From CAZWEZ01 sp964632795 (GTDB taxonomy: Bacteria; Pseudomonadota; Alphaproteobacteria; Rhodospirillales; 2-02-FULL-58-16), in NCBI GenBank assembly GCA_964632795.1, contig CAZWEZ010000006.1:1-61859 (forward strand): a DNA stretch of 61,859 nt, in the 5' to 3' direction. The translations under genes and the position numbers were made by a program. Shown one piece after another: positions 7,374 to 15,652 of the stretch. The notes beneath the pieces are model-generated. The model was not told the DNA's origin, did not search any database, and saw only the letters and a program-made list of their open reading frames with translations. Each line of letters opens with the position of its first letter. Position 1 is the first letter of the stretch.

Positions 7374-9488
7374 TCAGGCCAGTCCCAGCTCGGCCTTTTT
7401 CCGGGCGCACCAGGACTGCAGGATGCGGTCGGTGATCATGGCGATGAGGGCGATGTCGCCACCGGCGATGACGCCCCAGCCGAAGTTGGCCTTGGTAACC
7501 CCTTCGTAGACCAGCTGGCCCAGCCCCATCGTGCCGACGAGGGCGGCGATGACCAGCATCGCCAGCCCGAACATGATGGTCTGGTTGAGCCCCAGCATGA
7601 TTTCGGGAAGCGCCAGGGGAAGCTTCACCTGCCACAGGATTTGCGGCCTGGTGCAGCCGATCGATTCGGCGGCCTCGACGACGTCGGGGGCGACGTTGCG
7701 CAGGCCGCTTTCGGTGTAACGGATCGCCGGCACGATAGCGTAGATGATGATCGCCAGGAGGGCCGGAAATTCGCCGAGCAGGAACACCATGATGACCGGG
7801 ATCAGGAAGACGAACAGCGGCATCGTCTGCAGGGTGTCGTTGATCGGCCGCAGGAACGCCGACACCCGGTCGCTGTGGGCCGCCCAGATGCCGAGCCCGG
7901 CGCCCAGCACGAACGAGATGAACACCGCCGCCGCGGCAAGGTAGATGGTGAGCATGGCCCGCGACCACTCGCCCGTGACCAGGATGAAGCCGAGGCCGAG
8001 AAAGGCGAACAGCGCCAGCCGCCAACCGCCGACCTGATAGGCGAGGAGCGTCACCAGCAGGACGAACACCGGCCACGGCGTGCCGAGGGTGCCGAAGTAG
8101 TAGAACCCGCCGCAGACGGCGACGCCGACCACCGAGCGCCAGCTCGACAGCCGCCACGCCACGAACGCCAGCGCGGCCACGATCGCCACGTAGACGGCGA
8201 TCACCCCGGGGGTCAGTTCGAACCCCCAGGACCGGGGCCGGGCCACGCTCTCGAAGCCGATCCGCAAGGGCAGCATGAAATAATAGAGCGCCCCGGCCTT
8301 TATCGCGTCGGTCTGGTCCTTGTATTCGGTGACGACGTAGCTGACCGCGTCGTTGATCGGCTGCGCCGGGTAGAAGATCCACTCCTTGGGGAAGGTGCGC
8401 AGCGCCGGCGCCAGGTAGGCCAGGGCGATCAAGGCCACCGCCGCGCCAAGCACCATGTACAGGGTGGGACGATCGCGGAAGCCATGGCCCGTGACCCGCG
8501 CCCGCGCCGCGCCGGACCGCTCGGCGAAGCCGCGGCTGATGCGGTCCATCATCATCGCCATCAGCGCGATGACGATTCCGGCGAGGAAGCTCTGGCCGGT
8601 CTGGGCCTTGCGCATGGTGCTCAACACCTCCCAGCCGATGTCGGCGAAGCCGCCGATGACGGCGGCGATGATCACCATCGAAAGCGCCGCCATGATCGCC
8701 TGGTTGACCCCCATCATGATGTTGTGGGCCGCCGCCGGTATCTGCACCCACCCCAGAAGCTGGCGTTCGGTGCAGCCCGCCATGCGCCCCGATTCGACGA
8801 TCTCGGTGGGGACCAGGGCCAGCCCCAGCATGGTGTTGCGGACCATCGGCGGGACCGCGTAGATGACGCTGGCGACCAGCCCGACGACCGGGCCGAAGCC
8901 GAACAGCAGGAGAATGGGGATGAGATAGGCGAAGGTCGGCACCGTCTGCATGATGTCGAGCATCGGTACGATGACTTGGCGCGCGGCCGGCGACTTGAAG
9001 CCCCAGATCCCGATCACGAAGCCGATGGCGACGGCGAGCGGCACCGCGACCCCGACCAGGGCCAGGGTGTTCATGCTCTCTTCCCAATAGCCGACGACCA
9101 CCATGTAGAACAGCGAGAGGGCACTGAACACGGCCAGCCGCCAGCCCGAGGCGGCATGGGCCAGGGCGACGACGATGGCGATGGTGGCCGGCCACGGCAG
9201 CCAGTGAAGCAGGTTGCCGAGCCCCCTCATCGGCCAGTCGAGGAGCCAGCTGATGGCCCGGAACAACCATTTGAAGTTGGCGACGAACCACGCCATGGCG
9301 TCGTTCATCCAATCGCTGAACGGGATCACCCAGTCCTTGGGATAGGCCTTGATCCAGCCCACCTCGTCGCGGAGCCCGAAAAACACCACCGCAACCACGG
9401 CGACGACGATCCAGGAAACCAACGCCGGGTCGGCGCGGGGCGCCGACAACGGCGGCGCCGCGCCCCGGGTTTCCTCGGCCGCGGTCAT
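7374..9488 (-). CDS. Glycine betaine/proline-type ABC transporter, tandem double permease
   Basis: A 704-residue inner-membrane protein containing two ProW-like permease modules in one chain. The first is at about residues 130-320 and the second at about 510-695, each with its own cytoplasmic coupling loop (ESGRMAGCTERQLLGWV and EAAESIGCTRPQILWQV). Normal ProW has one module of about 350 residues and forms a homodimer; here the dimer appears covalently fused. It overlaps the ATPase gene by 4 bp (ATGA). It should import a quaternary amine such as betaine together with the ProV and ProX homologues upstream. Confidence 0.92.
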   Translation of the reverse strand: MTAAEETRGAAPPLSAPRADPALVSWIVVAVVAVVFFGLRDEVGWIKAYPKDWVIPFSDWMNDAMAWFVANFKWLFRAISWLLDWPMRGLGNLLHWLPWPATIAIVVALAHAASGWRLAVFSALSLFYMVVVGYWEESMNTLALVGVAVPLAVAIGFVIGIWGFKSPAARQVIVPMLDIMQTVPTFAYLIPILLLFGFGPVVGLVASVIYAVPPMVRNTMLGLALVPTEIVESGRMAGCTERQLLGWVQIPAAAHNIMMGVNQAIMAALSMVIIAAVIGGFADIGWEVLSTMRKAQTGQSFLAGIVIALMAMMMDRISRGFAERSGAARARVTGHGFRDRPTLYMVLGAAVALIALAYLAPALRTFPKEWIFYPAQPINDAVSYVVTEYKDQTDAIKAGALYYFMLPLRIGFESVARPRSWGFELTPGVIAVYVAIVAALAFVAWRLSSWRSVVGVAVCGGFYYFGTLGTPWPVFVLLVTLLAYQVGGWRLALFAFLGLGFILVTGEWSRAMLTIYLAAAAVFISFVLGAGLGIWAAHSDRVSAFLRPINDTLQTMPLFVFLIPVIMVFLLGEFPALLAIIIYAIVPAIRYTESGLRNVAPDVVEAAESIGCTRPQILWQVKLPLALPEIMLGLNQTIMFGLAMLVIAALVGTMGLGQLVYEGVTKANFGWGVIAGGDIALIAMITDRILQSWCARKKAELGLA

Positions 9489-10564
9489 CCGTCGCCTTCT
9501 TCCTCGCTTGCCAGGGTGAGAATGACTTCCTGGGGCGAGACGTGGCCGATCACCTCGCCGCCCTCGCCGGTGACGGCGACCGTCTCCATGTTTTCCGCAA
9601 ACCTGGCCATCAGGCGCTCGAGCGGGACGCCGGCGTCGACCGTGGTCGTGGGCTGGGGAACGTCACCGGGGGGCACCATGATGTCGCCGGCGGTGAGCAC
9701 CTTGACCCGGGGCGCGTCCTGGGTGAACTCGGTGACGTAGTCGTCGGCCGGCCGCATGACGACCTCGGTGGGGGTGCCGATCTGGACGATCTCGCCGTCT
9801 TTCATGATGGCTATGCGGTCGGCCAGGCGGAGCGCCTCGAGGAAGTCGTGGGTGATGAACACGATGGTCTTGTGGAGGAGCCGCTGAAGGCGCAGGAACT
9901 CGTCCTGCATCTGCCGGCGGATCAGCGGATCGAGGGCCGAGAACGGCTCGTCGAGGAACCAGATCTGGGGCTCGACGGCGAGCGACCGGGCGAGGCCGAC
10001 GCGCTGCTGCTGGCCCCCCGAGAGCTGGCGCGGAAAGCTCCCCTCGCGGCCCTCGAGGCCGACCAGGTCGAGCACCTCCATTGCCCGCTGGTGGCGTTGC
10101 TCCCGCCCCATCCCCTGGACCTTCAGCGGGAACGCCACGTTCTCGAGCACGTTCATGTGGGGCATCAGCCCGAAGTGCTGGAACACCATCCCCATCTTGT
10201 GGCGGCGGATCTCGATGAGTTCCTTCTTCGATACCTTGAGCAGGTCCTGGCCGTCGAACAGCACCTCGCCGGCGGTCGGCTCGACAAGCCGCGACAGGCA
10301 GCGGACGATAGTCGATTTGCCCGACCCCGACAGCCCCATGATGATGAAGATCTCGCCCATCTGGACGTCGAAGCTGACGTTGCAGGCGGCGGCGATGTGG
10401 CCGCTGGCGCGGATTTCCCCGATGTGGGCGGCGGGGTCCGGGACGATGCCGCTGGCATCATTGAAGAAGCTCTCGGGCCCGGTTCCGTAGATTTTCCACA
10501 GGTTGCGGCACGACAGCCTCGGCGTGCTGGCGGGACCGCCTTGGTTATCGGGCACGGGCATCAC
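9485..10564 (-). CDS. Glycine betaine/proline-type ABC transporter ATP-binding protein (ProV-like)
   Basis: A 359-residue ATPase with Walker A GLSGSGKST, signature LSGGQQQRVGLARSL, Walker B IWFLDEPFSALDP and H-loop ITHD. The C-terminal region (about 290-350) is a CBS-like regulatory part as in ProV and OpuA, which sense ionic strength. The N-terminal extension before Walker A is the one typical of ProV. It follows the binding-protein gene by 73 bp and overlaps the permease gene by 4 bp, so the order is binding protein, ATPase, permease. Confidence 0.93.
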   Translation of the reverse strand: MMPVPDNQGGPASTPRLSCRNLWKIYGTGPESFFNDASGIVPDPAAHIGEIRASGHIAAACNVSFDVQMGEIFIIMGLSGSGKSTIVRCLSRLVEPTAGEVLFDGQDLLKVSKKELIEIRRHKMGMVFQHFGLMPHMNVLENVAFPLKVQGMGREQRHQRAMEVLDLVGLEGREGSFPRQLSGGQQQRVGLARSLAVEPQIWFLDEPFSALDPLIRRQMQDEFLRLQRLLHKTIVFITHDFLEALRLADRIAIMKDGEIVQIGTPTEVVMRPADDYVTEFTQDAPRVKVLTAGDIMVPPGDVPQPTTTVDAGVPLERLMARFAENMETVAVTGEGGEVIGHVSPQEVILTLASEEEGDG

Positions 10565-10637
10565 TCGACAATCGGGTTGGCGCGGCGCGGAGGCCGGGAG
10601 GCCGGCGTTGCGGCCGACCCGCCCGCCCCGCTCCGCG

Positions 10638-11624
10638 TCAGTGTCCGGCCAGCGCCTTGTCGACCATCGGGCGCCACTTGGCCTCGTTGGCGTCGACCCA
10701 CGCCTTGGTGACCTCGACCAGGTCCTCGCCGCGGACGTCGATGGCGGCCATCATCGGGATCTGGTCCTCGTCGTCGAGCTGGTAGTTCTCGAGGAACCGG
10801 TAGGCCGCCGGCCACTTGTCCTTCATGCCCGTCCAGGCGACCTTGAAGGTGGTAGCGGCGTCGACCCCGCAGTCGCCGGTCTTGTCGGGATTGAGACCCC
10901 AGGCCGGGTCTTCGTTGCAGGCCGGATCGAACTTCGGCAATTCCACCCAGCCGACATCGACTTCGGCCAACACCCAGTGCGGCCCCCAGAACATCATCAC
11001 CAGCGGCGACTTGCGCTCCCAGGCGCTCTTCAGCTCGGCGACCAGCGCCCCTTCGCTGCCGCCGGGGACGGCCATGTAGGGCAGCTCCAGGGCCTCGATG
11101 GTCGCCGCCGAACGGCCGCCCCAGTCGGCCGGGTAGACGACGATGCGGCCCTTGGGGAAGGTTTCGGGCGTGGACAGGAGCTCGGTGCAGTCCAGAAGCG
11201 CTTTCCAGTCGGGAAGCCCCGGGCATTTCTGTTCCATGAACTTGGGGTAGACCCAGCCCTCGACGGTATCGACGCCGAGGTTGCCGATGCGCTCGACGTT
11301 GCCGGTGGCCTTGGCCTTCTCGAACTGATCGCCGAGGTTGTTGGACCAGATCTCCAGGCTGGCCGCCAACATGCCGTCGGTAAGCGCCTGGAACTGCGGG
11401 AAGTAGCCGGCGGTGACGTATTCCACGTTGTAGCCCATGCGCTTGAGGATCTCGCCGCCGATGTGGGTGGAGATGTGTTGACCCGTCCACTCGTTGATCG
11501 CCAACTTGATCGGATCGGTGGACTCGGGCACGTCCCCGGCATCGGCCGGTGACGCCATGGTGAGAACGGCCGCCACCCCGACACCGATGGCGCCAAGGGT
11601 CGCCTTATGCAAAAAACCTTTCAT
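10638..11624 (-). CDS. ABC transporter substrate-binding protein, ProX/OpuAC family
   Basis: A 328-residue periplasmic protein. The start at 11624 has GGGAGGAA upstream and begins a signal peptide (MKGFLHKATLGAIGVGVAAV, cleavage near SPADA). The mature part matches the OpuAC fold: INEWTGQHISTHIGGEIL, then a Trp-rich second lobe (MFWGPHWVLAEVDVGWVEL). Such tryptophans form the aromatic cage for trimethylammonium groups, so the ligand is probably betaine, choline or a related osmolyte. The Cys-containing insertion (CPGLPDWKALLDC) suggests a disulfide. It is the first gene of the transporter set and lies 186 bp after the choline-dehydrogenase-like gene. Confidence 0.9.
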   Translation of the reverse strand: MKGFLHKATLGAIGVGVAAVLTMASPADAGDVPESTDPIKLAINEWTGQHISTHIGGEILKRMGYNVEYVTAGYFPQFQALTDGMLAASLEIWSNNLGDQFEKAKATGNVERIGNLGVDTVEGWVYPKFMEQKCPGLPDWKALLDCTELLSTPETFPKGRIVVYPADWGGRSAATIEALELPYMAVPGGSEGALVAELKSAWERKSPLVMMFWGPHWVLAEVDVGWVELPKFDPACNEDPAWGLNPDKTGDCGVDAATTFKVAWTGMKDKWPAAYRFLENYQLDDEDQIPMMAAIDVRGEDLVEVTKAWVDANEAKWRPMVDKALAGH

Positions 11625-11810
11625 TGATTCCTCCCTGTCTTCCGGACCCGAGCAACGGTCTGGTTTTCCCCGTCTTGAACTCACTCAAGTGCTTCGTTTA
11701 TGCACCCGGGGGCCGTCATCGGGGATACTTACGTTTTAGTATATATGGCCATGACAAATCAAGCACGAGGATGGCCGCCACTCGCTCGCGGGCGCCGCGG
11801 GATCGGTATG

Positions 11811-13451
11811 CTATGGGGCGCTGTTCTCCCGGAAATGGAAGTCGGCGTGGAACGGCGCCAGTTGTTCGACCCCCTTGATGAAGTCCGCCGCGCGCTCGGC
11901 GATCATCTGGGTCGGCGCGTCCAGGTTGGCGCTGATGATTTGGGGCATCACCGAGGCATCGACGACACGCAGCCCTTCCATGCCGCGGACCTTCAGTTCG
12001 CCGTCCACCACCGCCATCGCATCGGTGCCCATGGAGCAGGTGCAGCACGGATGGAAATCGGTCTCGGCGCTTGCCCGTATCCAGGCTTCGATGTCGGCGT
12101 CCGGCCCCGGTTCCTTTTCCCGCCCCCGGTAGTCGTCGAAAGCCGGCTGGGCGATCAGGTCGCGGATCAGTTTGACACCCTCGATCAACTGTCGCCGGTC
12201 ATTTTCCGTGGCCAGGAAATTGAAATGCAACGCCGGCTTCTCATGGGGGCTGTTCGAGTTCAGGGCGATATGGCCCCTGCTTTCCTGTCGCAACAGGTCC
12301 AGGTGAATCGAAAACGCCTGGTCCAGCCTGATTTCATCGCCGACGTAGTCGAAGCCGACCGGGGCGAAATGGTATTGCAGATTGGGGTAGGGAACGTCGG
12401 CATTGCCGCGGACCAGGCCACCGGCCTCCCAGATGTTCGACGCCGCCAGGCCGGAGCGATCGACCATCCAGCGCGTGCCCGCCCACAGCTTGCGTATCGG
12501 GTTGGCGATGCCGTGGATCGTCACCGGCCTGGTGCATTGATATTTGACGATGACGTCCACGTGGTCCTGCAGGTTCCGGCCGACCCCGGCCAGGTCGTGG
12601 AGCGGATCGATGCCGACCGAGCGAAGATGGTCCGCCGGACCGATACCCGACAGCATCAACAGTTGCGGTGAATTGATGGCGCCGCCCGAGAGAATGACCT
12701 CCTTGGCCGCCCGGACCGTGCGGCGTTGGCCGCGTTGCTCGTATTCGACGCCCGTCGCGCGGTTGCCCTCGATCAGCACCCGGTGGGCCAGGGCGCGGGT
12801 TTCGAGGCACAGGTTTTGCCGACTCAGAGCCGGTTTCAGATGGGCCACCGCGGCACTGCAGCGCCGGCCGTCGCGCTTGGAGCAGTCGAACCGCGCCAGG
12901 CCTTCGGGTTTGTAGCCGTTCAGGTCATCGGACCGGCCCTGGCCCGATTGCTCTCCGGCCTCGAGAAAAGCGTCGAACAGGGGGTTTTCCAGCCTCCCCC
13001 GGGATACGCCGAGGGGGCCCGAACCGCCGCGCCAGTCGTCGGCGCCGCGGTCGTAGGTTTCGCATTTCTTGAAATACGGCAGGCATTGGGCGTAGTCCCA
13101 GCGCCCCAGATCGAACTCCTCCGCCCAACGGTCGTAGTCGAGCGGGTGACCCCGCATGTAGACCATCGAGTTGATCGAAGACGACCCGCCGACGACCCGG
13201 CCGCGCGGGATCGGGATGTTGCGCCCATGGAGGCCGGACTCGGCCTCGCTCTGGTAGTTCCAGTTGAACCGCGGGTCCTTGTAGACCCGGTAGACCCCGG
13301 CCGGGATGTGGATGAACAGGTTGCGGTCCATGGGACCGGCTTCGAGCACCAGCACGCTGGTACCGGGGTCCTCGCTCAGGCGACCGGCCAAGACGCATCC
13401 CGCCGACCCGGCGCCGACGATCACGTAGTCATAGGTTTGGGTCTTCGCCAT
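11811..13451 (-). CDS. GMC-family oxidoreductase, choline-dehydrogenase-like
   Basis: A 546-residue FAD enzyme. The dinucleotide-binding motif VGAGSAGCVLAGRLSED is at residues 12-28, the GMC signature RGRVVGGSSSINSMVYMRG at about 83-101, and the C-terminal FHPCCTCSMG and DAPTQMIAERAADFI blocks carry the active-site region. Length and motifs match BetA-type choline dehydrogenases, which oxidise choline to betaine aldehyde. Related alcohol dehydrogenases of this family cannot be excluded. The adjacent betaine-type importer supports choline or betaine chemistry. The promoter region carries an operator-like palindrome (13499-13520). Confidence 0.88.
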   Translation of the reverse strand: MAKTQTYDYVIVGAGSAGCVLAGRLSEDPGTSVLVLEAGPMDRNLFIHIPAGVYRVYKDPRFNWNYQSEAESGLHGRNIPIPRGRVVGGSSSINSMVYMRGHPLDYDRWAEEFDLGRWDYAQCLPYFKKCETYDRGADDWRGGSGPLGVSRGRLENPLFDAFLEAGEQSGQGRSDDLNGYKPEGLARFDCSKRDGRRCSAAVAHLKPALSRQNLCLETRALAHRVLIEGNRATGVEYEQRGQRRTVRAAKEVILSGGAINSPQLLMLSGIGPADHLRSVGIDPLHDLAGVGRNLQDHVDVIVKYQCTRPVTIHGIANPIRKLWAGTRWMVDRSGLAASNIWEAGGLVRGNADVPYPNLQYHFAPVGFDYVGDEIRLDQAFSIHLDLLRQESRGHIALNSNSPHEKPALHFNFLATENDRRQLIEGVKLIRDLIAQPAFDDYRGREKEPGPDADIEAWIRASAETDFHPCCTCSMGTDAMAVVDGELKVRGMEGLRVVDASVMPQIISANLDAPTQMIAERAADFIKGVEQLAPFHADFHFRENSAP

Positions 13452-13497
13452 CGCGTTCCCCCCGGCCCGTCCGTTGGCCTCGGATGCATATCACGGA

Positions 13498-13527
13498 TTT
13501 ATCCGGCATTTCCCGGATAACTTTCAA
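13498..13527 (-). promoter_or_regulatory. Candidate promoter with embedded operator for the GMC dehydrogenase gene
   Basis: Reading the minus strand, TTGAAA (13527-13522) and GATAAA (13503-13498) are separated by 18 bases, a fair sigma-70 pattern. Between them and overlapping the -10 lies a perfect palindrome, TTATCCGG at 13499-13506 and CCGGATAA at 13513-13520, spaced by 6 bases. A repressor bound there would block the promoter. The site is 48 bp upstream of the GMC start. Confidence 0.45.
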
Positions 13528-13651
13528 ATCCACGGTGATAGTACCCAAATCCACCGCCCTTGGAATCACTAACCCACTCCATAGCTGACCTTGAAGCCAC
13601 GTTCGACTGCTCAGGGTCCGACAACGGACCATCTTCGGCGAAACGCTGATA

Positions 13652-13679
13652 TTGATACAGTTCGCCGGAATCGTGTAAT
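13652..13679 (+). promoter_or_regulatory. Candidate promoter of the DMT transporter/choline-kinase arm
   Basis: TTGATA (13652-13657) and TGTAAT (13674-13679) are 16 bases apart in an AT-richer stretch, about 50 bp before the DMT transporter start at 13729. It faces away from the GMC promoter, so the interval 13452-13728 is a divergent control region. Support is by consensus only. Confidence 0.35.
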
Positions 13680-13728
13680 TATTTCTCGGACTGTTACTCC
13701 TGTATTTGGGGAAGGGATTCGTTGTGGC

Positions 13729-14646
13729 ATGATCGAATTCATGCGCCGCCGGGCCGACTTGCTACCGAGCATGGGGATTGCCCTGGGCGCCGCGCTATGG
13801 GGCCTTTTCTGGATACCGCTTCGAGGGATCGAGCAAGCTGGCGTCGCTACGGCCTGGACCGGACCGACCATATTCGCATGCGTCTCGCTGGTAGTTCTGC
13901 CGGCGGCCGTTTGGCGCTGGCGCAACTTTATGGCGGGCGGCGCGGGTTTGTTCACGGCCGGCGCGCTGGCTGGGTTGGCGTTCGCGCTGTATGCCAGCAG
14001 CATCCTGCTGACCGACGTGGTCCGCGCCCTGCTGTTGTTCTATATGACGCCGATATGGAGCACCGCCCTCGGTCTTGCCTTCCTCGGCGAGCGCTTGACC
14101 GTCAACCGCGTGCTGGCGCTGGTCCTCGGATTCAGCGGCCTGGCGGTCATCCTTGGCGCCGGCGTCCAGTTCCCGTGGCCGCGTGAAACCGGAGACTGGC
14201 TGGCCCTGGCGGCGGGGCTGTGCTGGTCTTTCGCTTCTGTCAGGCTGTTTCAGGGCGGCCCGACGATGGTGTTCGAGAAGGCGTTTCTTTTCGTTTTCTG
14301 CGCCTTTGTGGCTTCTCTTTTCCTAACCCAGTTGCCGCTGAACGTCGAAAGCGAATTCCCGAATGCGGCCGCCTTGGTCGGCGGGTGGCCCTGGATCGCC
14401 GTGGTGACCATATTCCTGCTTCCGGCTACCTATCTGACGATCTGGCCGACAACGATGTTAAGCCCGGCCCGTGTCGGCATTCTGTTCATGGCCGAGGTCA
14501 TAGTCGGTGTCGGCTCGGCGGCGTCGCTGACGGACGAGCCATTCGGCACACGCGAGGCATTGGGCACGATTTTTATCGTCGGTGCCGGAATCGTCGAGGT
14601 GTTGCGTCGCCAGGACCTTTCCACACGGGCCAATACGTCGCGTTGA
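13729..14646 (+). CDS. DMT superfamily (EamA) transporter
   Basis: A 305-residue inner-membrane protein with about ten hydrophobic segments arranged as two EamA repeats (about 12-140 and 155-295), the layout of drug/metabolite exporters such as RhaT and YdcZ relatives. ALLLFYMTPIWSTALGLAFLGERL and ALGTIFIVGAGIVEVLRR are the usual repeat ends. The start at 13729 has a GAAGGG site about 13 bases upstream; a further in-frame extension to 13591 is unlikely. It opens the plus-strand arm of the choline/betaine region. The substrate is unknown. Confidence 0.85.
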   Translation: MIEFMRRRADLLPSMGIALGAALWGLFWIPLRGIEQAGVATAWTGPTIFACVSLVVLPAAVWRWRNFMAGGAGLFTAGALAGLAFALYASSILLTDVVRALLLFYMTPIWSTALGLAFLGERLTVNRVLALVLGFSGLAVILGAGVQFPWPRETGDWLALAAGLCWSFASVRLFQGGPTMVFEKAFLFVFCAFVASLFLTQLPLNVESEFPNAAALVGGWPWIAVVTIFLLPATYLTIWPTTMLSPARVGILFMAEVIVGVGSAASLTDEPFGTREALGTIFIVGAGIVEVLRRQDLSTRANTSR

Positions 14647-14769
14647 GGCAGTACCGCTCATCCGCGGTGGCCGAGGACGATTTCGATTCCGGGGGTGCCC
14701 GGCGGCTCGTTATGGATTATTTTACGTCCGACTCGCCCAAGGCGGGACCACCAGCCAGGGGGAAGAGGC

Positions 14770-15645
14770 ATGAGCGAGGCGCGGGCCAAGGCGGCCGGGT
14801 TGTCCTGCTGGAGCGGGCCGGTCGATCCCCAGCCGCTGGGCGGCGGCTTCACCAACACCAACTTCACGGTCGAGGACGCGGGTGAGAAGTTCGTGGTCCG
14901 GATCGGCGACGACATCCCGGTCCACGGGGTGATGCGGTTCAACGAGTTGGCCGCCAGCCGCGCCGCCCACGCCGCCGGCATCTCGCCCGAGATCGTCCAC
15001 GCCGAGCCCGGGGCGATGGTTATGCGTTTCGTCGAGGGCAAGACCTTCGGCGCCGAGGACGTGCGCCTCGACGCCAACCTGGAGCGCATCGTGGGGCTGA
15101 TCAAGAGCGTCCACCACGACATCCCCGACCACCTGCGCGGCCCGGCGCTGGTCTTCTGGGTGTTCCAGGTGTGCCGCGACTACGCCGCCACGATCAGGGA
15201 CGGCAACCCCCGGGTGGCCGGCGAGGTGCCCCGGCTGATGGCCGCCAACGCGGCGCTCGAGGAGGCGGTCGGGCCGATCCGCATGGTCTTCGGCCACAAC
15301 GACCTGCTGGCCGCCAACTTCATCGACGACGGCGAAAAGCTGTGGCTGGTCGACTGGGACTACGCCGGCTTCAACAGCCCGCTGTTCGACCTCGGCGGCC
15401 TGGCCTCCAACAACGAGTTGTCGCCAGAACAGGAGGAACGGCTGCTGGAGGCCTACTTCGAGGCCCCGGTGAGCGACGAACTGCGGCGGCGCTATGGGGC
15501 CATGAAGTGCGCCTCGCTGCTGCGCGAGACCATGTGGAGCATGGTCTCCGAAGTCCATTCCGAGCTCGATTTAGACTACCTCGCCTACACAGGCGAGAAC
15601 CTTTCGCGTTTCGAACGCGCCTATTCCGCTTTCCAGACACTGTGA
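14770..15645 (+). CDS. Choline/ethanolamine-kinase-like phosphotransferase (first copy)
   Basis: A 291-residue protein of the APH/choline-kinase fold. PLGGGFTNTNF is the glycine-rich loop, FGHNDLLAANFI the Brenner catalytic motif with Asp, and WLVDWDYAGFNSPLFDLG the metal-binding DxD region. ATG 14770 has GGGGGAAGAGG in front. It ends 7 bp before the dimethylglycine-dehydrogenase-like gene, and a second relative follows that gene, so the three form a tight operon. The two copies differ widely in sequence and may phosphorylate different amino-alcohols, or may serve a step not yet described. Confidence 0.85.
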   Translation: MSEARAKAAGLSCWSGPVDPQPLGGGFTNTNFTVEDAGEKFVVRIGDDIPVHGVMRFNELAASRAAHAAGISPEIVHAEPGAMVMRFVEGKTFGAEDVRLDANLERIVGLIKSVHHDIPDHLRGPALVFWVFQVCRDYAATIRDGNPRVAGEVPRLMAANAALEEAVGPIRMVFGHNDLLAANFIDDGEKLWLVDWDYAGFNSPLFDLGGLASNNELSPEQEERLLEAYFEAPVSDELRRRYGAMKCASLLRETMWSMVSEVHSELDLDYLAYTGENLSRFERAYSAFQTL

Positions 15646-15652
15646 GGTCGCC

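Noticed and set aside
7371..9740. 789-codon open frame opposite the double permease
   Set aside because: Long antisense frames are common in this GC-rich DNA. The product is His/Asp/Arg-rich low complexity and lies opposite a clear transporter.
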